6,402 nucleotides of DNA from assembly GCA_016197345.1 (NCBI GenBank), contig JACPVY010000453.1, positions 1 through 6,402 on the forward strand. Direction: 5' to 3'. This document shows, piece by piece, positions 1 to 3,462 of this stretch (within the stretch, counting starts at the first letter, position 1; each line of letters begins with the position of its first letter). The DNA comes from Burkholderiales bacterium (GTDB taxonomy: Bacteria > Pseudomonadota > Gammaproteobacteria > Burkholderiales > Burkholderiaceae_D). The translations under genes and the position numbers were made by a program. Below the pieces are notes generated by a model. That model worked only from the letters and a program-made list of their open reading frames with translations. It was not told the DNA's origin and ran no database searches.

Positions 1-356
1 ACCTCATCGATCACCTGTAATTTGCCTTGCACATGCGCCACTGAATAATTCCACGTCGGCACGACCTTGCCCGTTTCTTTTTTGGCCGCATACCAAGCAG
101 GAGAAATATAGTGATCGGCAGCTTGAAAAATGACCAGACAATTTTCTGCTTGTACACACTTGGCGATTGGATTGGACCGGGCAACGTGCCCCACCAACAC
201 CACAGTACCATCTGCTTTAGTGCGCAATAAGAGCGGGATATGATTCGCATCCAAGCTGCCGTCGCGCAACATGACAATGCAAGCGAGCGGAAATTGACGT
301 ATCAGCTCAAATAAAATTGTTTGATCGTTTTCTGCAAAATGGGTCGGGTTATACAT
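1..356 (-). CDS. paiB: PaiB-family FMN-binding negative transcriptional regulator (N-terminal part, cut by window edge)
   Basis: The first 118 codons are visible, and the rest lies beyond the left edge (the family is usually about 200-215 residues). Reading from ATG at 356-354, the protein starts MYNPTHF and carries a run of motifs I recognise from the PaiB family: LDANHIPLLL at 35-44, GHVARSNP at 56-63, VIFQAADHYISP near 75-86 followed by WY, and VVPTWNY at 98-104. These belong to a split-barrel flavin-binding fold. PaiB was named in Bacillus subtilis as a repressor of degradative-enzyme and sporulation genes. In proteobacteria its role is mostly unproven, and a flavin-dependent enzyme activity is possible. 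The start is well supported: GAGGAGA at 367-361 lies five bases upstream, counted from AGGAG. No partner gene is visible, and the neighbour is transcribed divergently. The family call is strong, but the regulatory function is inferred from family name only. Confidence 0.9.
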   Translation of the reverse strand, partial: MYNPTHFAENDQTILFELIRQFPLACIVMLRDGSLDANHIPLLLRTKADGTVVLVGHVARSNPIAKCVQAENCLVIFQAADHYISPAWYAAKKETGKVVPTWNYSVAHVQGKLQVIDE

Positions 357-361
357 TTGTT

Positions 362-366
362 CTCCT
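362..366 (-). promoter_or_regulatory. Strong Shine-Dalgarno AGGAG fixing the PaiB start
   Basis: On the minus strand AGGAG (within GAGGAGA) lies five bases before ATG 356-354. It selects this ATG over in-frame or out-of-frame alternatives further in. Confidence 0.8.
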
Positions 367-454
367 CAAGTAGTGGCAACTCCACCAGCTTATTCATTCA
401 GCATTACATTATTAATTAACAAAAAACACTTCGATAAGCTTTTCTTGTTGATAA

Positions 455-475
455 ATTGCATTGCATTGCAATTGC
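455..475. repeat. Short ATTGC tandem repeat ending in a GCAATTGC palindrome
   Basis: ATTGC occurs at 455-459, 460-464 and 465-469 in perfect tandem, and again at 471-475 after one extra A. The last units form the palindrome GCAATTGC (468-475). The position between divergent genes would suit a regulator site, but it may be only a small slippage repeat. Confidence 0.5.
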
Positions 476-553
476 CACGCCAAACACAATCATTGCCAAA
501 CAAATAATTCTTCAAAGGCGATCAGTGCGCAATAAGCAAATACCTGATCAGCC

Positions 554-583
554 TCAACATGCATACACTTTGTACAATATAAA
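554..583 (+). promoter_or_regulatory. Candidate sigma-70 promoter for the lectin-like gene
   Basis: TATAAA at 578-583 matches the -10 consensus at five of six positions. TCAACA at 554-559, 18 bases upstream, matches the -35 consensus at four of six. The -10 box would sit about 18 bases before the ATG at 602, giving a short leader. An alternative -10 is TACAAT at 573-578, but it lacks a good -35. This is a by-eye match in AT-rich DNA and is weak. Confidence 0.25.
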
Positions 584-601
584 TATTTTCAAGAAAATCT
601 T

Positions 602-1161
602 ATGTCTATGTTTAAAAATTAGCCACCGCCGCAGTTTTGTCTTCCACATTTGCGACCTCAGCCCAAGCTGTTACCATCGTTGGCCCGACCTTCGTCTTCC
701 AAGGCCATAGCCATACCGAATTGTCGCCTGACAACTGGACCAATAGCGAAACCTTAGCGAGCGCCCACGGTGGTCATTTAGTCGCCGTCAATAGCGCCGA
801 CGAAAATACCTTTATCAATACCACCTTCGGTCAATCGCATGCACTATGGATAGGCATGTATCGCACTGGCGCTAACGCATTTGCATGGTCTAACGGCGAC
901 GCTGTGACCTATACCAATTTTTATCCAGACGAACCAAATAACTGGGGTGGCGACGAAAACTATGTACACACCTATCCCAACGCAACTTGGAACGATTTGC
1001 CAAATAACGCATGCTTTGAAGCAAAAAAGACCAGCCAATATGCGCTGGTCTTTTTTCTCACCGTTCCCACCTATCGCGCCATCAAGCCTGCGGATACAAG
1101 CCATGCATGCGTCCAAACAAGCGCGCTAAGCCAAACAAGGCGGCAATATTCGGCGTTTTAA
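602..1161 (+). pseudogene. Secreted C-type-lectin-like protein, frameshifted in the signal peptide and apparently truncated
   Basis: ATG at 602 opens MSMFKN and hits TAG at 620-622. Adding one A to the five-A run at 614-618 joins it to the long downstream frame and gives a classic signal peptide: MSMFKKLATAAVLSSTF, then a small-residue stretch ending AQA before V24. The mature part is a C-type-lectin-like domain: GGHLVAVNSADEN, ALWIGM, FAWSNGD, YTNFYPDEPNNWGGDEN and ATWNDLP. The EPN and WND motifs that usually bind calcium are kept. Homology stops near 1014, soon after WND. The final beta strand is missing, and I see no PEP-CTERM anchor in any frame. The frame stays open through a terminator hairpin to TAA at 1159-1161, overlapping the convergent reductase gene. 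No clear Shine-Dalgarno precedes 602. An internal TTG at 637 could start an unexported protein. I infer a decayed gene, though a sequencing error in the A-run is possible. Confidence 0.65.
1023..1056. terminator. Bidirectional rho-independent terminator between convergent genes
   Basis: A perfect 13-bp inverted repeat has its left arm at 1023-1035 (AAAAAAGACCAGC), an 8-base loop at 1036-1043, and its right arm at 1044-1056 (GCTGGTCTTTTTT). The A-tract and T-tract at the two ends let it end transcription in both directions. It lies 26 bases beyond the stop of the minus-strand reductase and right after the last lectin-like homology of the plus-strand gene. Its position inside the open lectin frame suggests that this gene should have stopped before about 1020. 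Confidence 0.9.
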
Positions 1162-2074
1162 TATCAAGCAATTGGCCGATCTCATGCACCACGCCGATCA
1201 AGGCATCTATCTCCAATGCCTTGCCCGCTTCCATGTCTTGTAGCATCGACGTGCGTAGCGCGCCTAACGAGCGCGTAATCACCATCCTATCTTCGCCACT
1301 TTGCGCAATTGGGCAACCGATGCGCGCCCCAATGATTGCTGCTTCGGCCATCACATCTAAGGAAAATTGCCGCACTAAAGCGTCGTCTAGCATTTTGTCC
1401 GCTGTCGCCGCTGTTAGCGCTGAAATCGGATTGGTCGTCATATTGCCCCATAGCTTGTACCAAACTTGATGGCGAATTTCCGCGCTTTGTTCGACTTCAA
1501 AACCAGCGCTAGAGAGCACTTGCGCCAACTGCGCTACTCGGTCCGAAGCACCACCAACTGGCTCGCCGATGATTAAGCGATTTCCCATCGCCACCTGCAC
1601 CACGCCCGGCTCGGGGCAAAAACTAGATAAGTGCACCACGCAACCAATCACTTGCTGCCATGGCAACGCCTTGGCAATCGCGCCATCGGCATCAAGCGCG
1701 CGCAAACGCGTGCCATGCAAGGCAACATCCGGCATTTCAAAAAACCACCAAGGCACACCATTCATTGCCGACAGAATCAGCGTATTTGGCCCTATCATCG
1801 GGGCAATTTTGCTGGCGATATCGTGCAAGCCAGTCGCCTTCACAGCAATAATGACCACATCTTGCACGCCCAATTCGGCAGGATCATTGCTCGCTTGCAC
1901 CGGGAAGTAGCTGATTTGCCCGCTTTCCTTATCTTTAAGCCCAATTCCTTGGGTTTGCAGCTTCTTCAGTGTTTCACCTCGCGCACAAGCAGCGACCGCG
2001 TAGCCTGCTTGCGCTAAGCGCGCTGCACATAAACCGCCGACAGCACCGACGCCATAAATTCCGATTTTTTTCAT
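1082..2074 (-). CDS. panE: 2-dehydropantoate 2-reductase family protein (ApbA/PanE-like)
   Basis: The protein has 330 residues and is complete. The family reduces 2-dehydropantoate (ketopantoate) to pantoate with NADPH, in the cytoplasm, on the way to pantothenate and CoA. The N-terminal Rossmann motif is G8-x-G-x-x-G-G14. Other landmarks are AVK at 77-79, MNG at 104-106 (Asn105, the equivalent of the conserved Asn in E. coli PanE), YKLWGNMTTNP at 206-216 with the likely catalytic Lys207, Asn211 and Asn215, and ALEID at 286-290 with Glu288. It is longer than E. coli PanE (303) because of a segment at about 107-140. As I recall, that segment marks a paralogous subfamily common in Burkholderiales, so the true substrate could be another 2-oxo acid. 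ATG at 2074-2072 is preceded by AAGGA at 2084-2080, five bases away. The gene is monocistronic here, convergent with the lectin-like gene, and ends before a shared terminator. Family certain; pantothenate role probable only. Confidence 0.9.
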   Translation of the reverse strand: MKKIGIYGVGAVGGLCAARLAQAGYAVAACARGETLKKLQTQGIGLKDKESGQISYFPVQASNDPAELGVQDVVIIAVKATGLHDIASKIAPMIGPNTLILSAMNGVPWWFFEMPDVALHGTRLRALDADGAIAKALPWQQVIGCVVHLSSFCPEPGVVQVAMGNRLIIGEPVGGASDRVAQLAQVLSSAGFEVEQSAEIRHQVWYKLWGNMTTNPISALTAATADKMLDDALVRQFSLDVMAEAAIIGARIGCPIAQSGEDRMVITRSLGALRTSMLQDMEAGKALEIDALIGVVHEIGQLLDIKTPNIAALFGLARLFGRMHGLYPQA

Positions 2075-2160
2075 TGTTTTCCTTAAAGATGCACCACTAG
2101 CAAGGCACTGTCCCCTCCCAGTCCAATGCTAAGTAAAGCTGCAAACTGATTTAAAATTTC

Positions 2161-2179
2161 CCGCCTTGTAGCAAGGCGG
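2161..2179. repeat. Tight perfect hairpin, 8-bp stem with 3-base loop
   Basis: CCGCCTTG at 2161-2168, loop TAG, then CAAGGCGG at 2172-2179. On the minus strand the stem is followed by GGAAATTTTAAAT, which is T-rich but not a clean run, so it could be a weak minus-strand terminator. On the plus strand no T-tract follows. It lies upstream of the reductase start, in its probable leader or promoter region. Confidence 0.55.
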
Positions 2180-2383
2180 CCTGAACAAAATTCGTAGAAA
2201 TCTATTCAGCGCCCTTACTGATGTGGCACTGATAAATATGTTGTTAGAAATGCGACTTGCTCTTTAAGCTCGGTAAAATACGCCCTTTGCTCGCTAAACG
2301 AGGATTTAATCGGACGTTTTCACCATTGAATGCCAGTATTTTGCACCCTGTCGCATATCAATGGAGTTTCAAAGCGGATTTTT

Positions 2384-2402
2384 GTACATTCTACTCATGT
2401 AC
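2384..2402. promoter_or_regulatory. Operator-like dyad GTACAT-N7-ATGTAC
   Basis: A perfect 6-bp inverted repeat with a 7-base spacer (2390-2396) spans 19 bases, a layout typical of dimeric repressor sites. No matching second copy or known regulator is visible, so chance is a real alternative. Confidence 0.2.
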
Positions 2403-2496
2403 TTTGGCCCATAGCCTAGCTGCATGCAACATGAAATGCATAGCACCTCAAATTTGTGCTGCACGTCAATAAAGAAGATAGCAATAGGGAACGTCG

Positions 2497-2625
2497 ATGG
2501 AGCGTCGAAAACCGCAAAACGCCGAAACCACGAGGCGCGAAGGCACGCAGGTGCCGCACAAAATTGTTTTTTCGACGCTCCCCCAATTAGCAGGGCACTT
2601 CAATCCAGCAAAAGGCGTAGGATGA
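2497..2625 (+). CDS. Possible 42-residue basic small protein (hypothetical)
   Basis: ATG at 2497 begins a 42-codon frame ending at TGA 2623-2625. AGGGA at 2486-2490 lies six bases upstream, a believable Shine-Dalgarno sequence. The peptide starts MERRKPQNAETTRRE, is rich in Arg, Lys and Gln in its first half, and ends in HFNPAKGVG. It has no signal peptide, no membrane segment, and no domain I know. The coding interpretation is weakened because an 83-bp inverted repeat covers codons 1-29 and dictates much of the sequence. It lies 82 bases upstream of the ABC ATPase start on the same strand, so it could be a leader ORF of that operon. I would not call it a gene without expression or conservation data. 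Confidence 0.2.
   Translation: MERRKPQNAETTRREGTQVPHKIVFSTLPQLAGHFNPAKGVG
2499..2581. repeat. 83-bp inverted-repeat element with internal hairpin (possible MITE-like remnant or structured RNA)
   Basis: The left arm GGAGCGTCGAAAA (2499-2511) and right arm TTTTCGACGCTCC (2569-2581) are perfect 13-bp inverted repeats, separated by 57 bases. Inside is a second perfect hairpin, GGCAC (2542-2546), loop GCAG, GTGCC (2551-2555), and a weaker CGCC/GGCG pairing (2520-2523 with 2534-2537). A transcript would fold into a long stem with two side hairpins. I see no clear target-site duplication and no attC-type core sites. It could be a small non-autonomous element, a structured leader of the downstream ABC operon, or a non-coding RNA; the sequence alone does not decide. 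Confidence 0.5.
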
Positions 2626-2640
2626 AGTCTGCATTAATCA

Positions 2641-2670
2641 TTCACGAATAGAAATAGTAAAAAATAAACT
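2641..2670 (+). promoter_or_regulatory. Weak candidate promoter for the ABC transporter operon
   Basis: TTCACG at 2641-2646 and TAAACT at 2665-2670 are 18 bases apart, and each matches its sigma-70 consensus at four of six positions. They lie in an AT-rich patch just before the ATPase gene. A TTGACT at 2680-2685 is a better -35 box, but it has no -10 at proper spacing before the ATG at 2708. Confidence 0.2.
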
Positions 2671-2707
2671 ATCGTGTCATTGACTGGCAAATGATCGGAG
2701 TCTGGAA

Positions 2708-3460
2708 ATGGAATTACGTATCAGCAAACTTTGCAAATCGTATGGTAACGGCGTGCAAGCTTTAAACAATATTACGCTCACCATCCCTTGCGGCATGTTT
2801 GGCTTACTCGGGCCGAATGGTGCTGGCAAATCGACCCTGATGCGTACGCTAGCGACGCTACAAGAAGCCGATAGCGGCTCCGTCTTTTTAGACGACATCG
2901 ATGTGCTAGATGAAACCGATGAAGTGCGCCGCCTGTTAGGCTATCTGCCGCAAGATTTTGGCGTTTATCCGAAAGTTTCCGCCTACGAATTATTGGATCA
3001 CTTTGCGCGCCTGAAAGGCTTGAGCGACTCCAAATTAATCATTGTCGATGAACCGACTGCTGGCCTCGACCCCGAAGAGAGGGTCCGCTTTCACAATCTC
3101 CTATCCGACATCGGCCACGACAAAATCATCATCCTCTCGACCCACATGGTGCCTGACGTCAGCGACCTATGCGCTAATATGGCCGTCATCAACAAAGGGC
3201 AATTGCTATTGACGGGCGAGCCACTGCAACTGATACAACAAGCGGAAGGCTTAATCTGGCAACGTTTTGTGGAAAAAGACGAATTAGCGCGCTTTCAACA
3301 AGAACACCAAGTGATCTCCACCCGCTTGATGTGCGGCCGCACCCAAATCCATGTCTATAGCGCACAAAATCCCGGGCGCGGCTTTGAGTCGGTGGCGCCG
3401 ACGCTGGAAGACGTGTATTTCTCAACGATGTACCACGCTAGTCAACGCACCGGAGTATAG
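2708..3460 (+). CDS. ABC transporter ATP-binding protein lacking the signature region (internal in-frame deletion)
   Basis: This 250-residue ABC-2-type nucleotide-binding subunit should power the permease encoded just downstream. Visible motifs are Walker A GPNGAGKST (35-43), Q-loop LPQDFG with Gln82, Walker B LIIVDEP (110-116, Asp114, Glu115), D-loop AGLDP (118-122) and H-switch His146 in STHMV. The C-terminal part (about 170-240) ends in LEDVYFSTM, a family-typical tail. Only 32 residues separate Gln82 from Asp114, where a normal ABC domain has about 75-80. LKGLSD (102-107) runs straight into SKLIIVDEP, so the helical subdomain and the LSGGQ-type signature are absent. From memory, relatives are near 295 residues, which fits a loss of about 45. 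The frame is intact and the rest is well conserved, suggesting a recent deletion. ATP would bind Walker A, but productive sandwich dimers should not form. GGAG at 2697-2700 lies seven bases before ATG. The stop is two bases before the next gene. Confidence 0.9.
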   Translation: MELRISKLCKSYGNGVQALNNITLTIPCGMFGLLGPNGAGKSTLMRTLATLQEADSGSVFLDDIDVLDETDEVRRLLGYLPQDFGVYPKVSAYELLDHFARLKGLSDSKLIIVDEPTAGLDPEERVRFHNLLSDIGHDKIIILSTHMVPDVSDLCANMAVINKGQLLLTGEPLQLIQQAEGLIWQRFVEKDELARFQQEHQVISTRLMCGRTQIHVYSAQNPGRGFESVAPTLEDVYFSTMYHASQRTGV

Positions 3461-3462
3461 CC

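Larger units (their letters stand above)
357..601. other. Divergent intergenic region, AT-rich
   Basis: About 245 bases separate the divergent PaiB and lectin-like genes. The part nearest PaiB (about 400-450) is AT-rich with AATTAAT-type sequence and is a likely place for the minus-strand promoter, but I find no convincing -35/-10 pair there. The region also holds an ATTGC repeat (455-475), the palindrome CTGATCAG (544-551) and a candidate plus-strand promoter near 554-583. I see no gene in it. The short open frame around 456-710 has no recognisable protein features. Confidence 0.6.
2075..2707. other. Long intergenic region between divergent genes, with dyads but no certain gene
   Basis: About 630 bases lie between the start of the reductase gene (minus strand) and the ABC ATPase gene (plus strand). 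They hold a tight GC-rich hairpin (2161-2179), an operator-like dyad (2384-2402), a long inverted-repeat element (2499-2581) overlapping a 42-codon ORF, and a weak candidate promoter near 2641-2670. The longer open frames at about 2257-2472 and 2424-2651 show no recognisable domain. I see no tRNA, known riboswitch or insertion sequence. Confidence 0.6.

Noticed and set aside
11..277. 88-codon minus-strand frame
   Set aside because: It overlaps the PaiB-like gene in another frame. The PaiB frame has family motifs and a strong Shine-Dalgarno, and this one has neither.
611..622. Programmed -1 frameshifting at TTTAAAAAT in the lectin-like gene
   Set aside because: No X-XXY-YYZ heptamer fits the zero frame, and the five-A run is short for transcriptional slippage. 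A plain deletion or sequencing error is simpler.
456..710. 84-codon plus-strand frame across the intergenic region
   Set aside because: Its composition resembles translated AT-rich non-coding DNA, it has no domain, and it overlaps the lectin-like signal peptide in the wrong frame.
1107..2017. Several plus-strand frames opposite the reductase (120, 113, 128 and 63 codons)
   Set aside because: They are antisense shadows of a clear ApbA/PanE gene and have no family features.
2161..2179. Rho-independent terminator on the plus strand
   Set aside because: No T-tract follows the stem on the plus strand, and no plus-strand gene ends just upstream.
2499..2581. Integron attC site
   Set aside because: The inverted repeats do not contain the RYYYAAC/GTTRRRY core sites, and no integrase or cassette array is nearby.
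2257..2651. 71- and 75-codon plus-strand frames in the long intergenic region
   Set aside because: They have no recognisable domain, no good ribosome site, and overlap each other. They look like chance frames.
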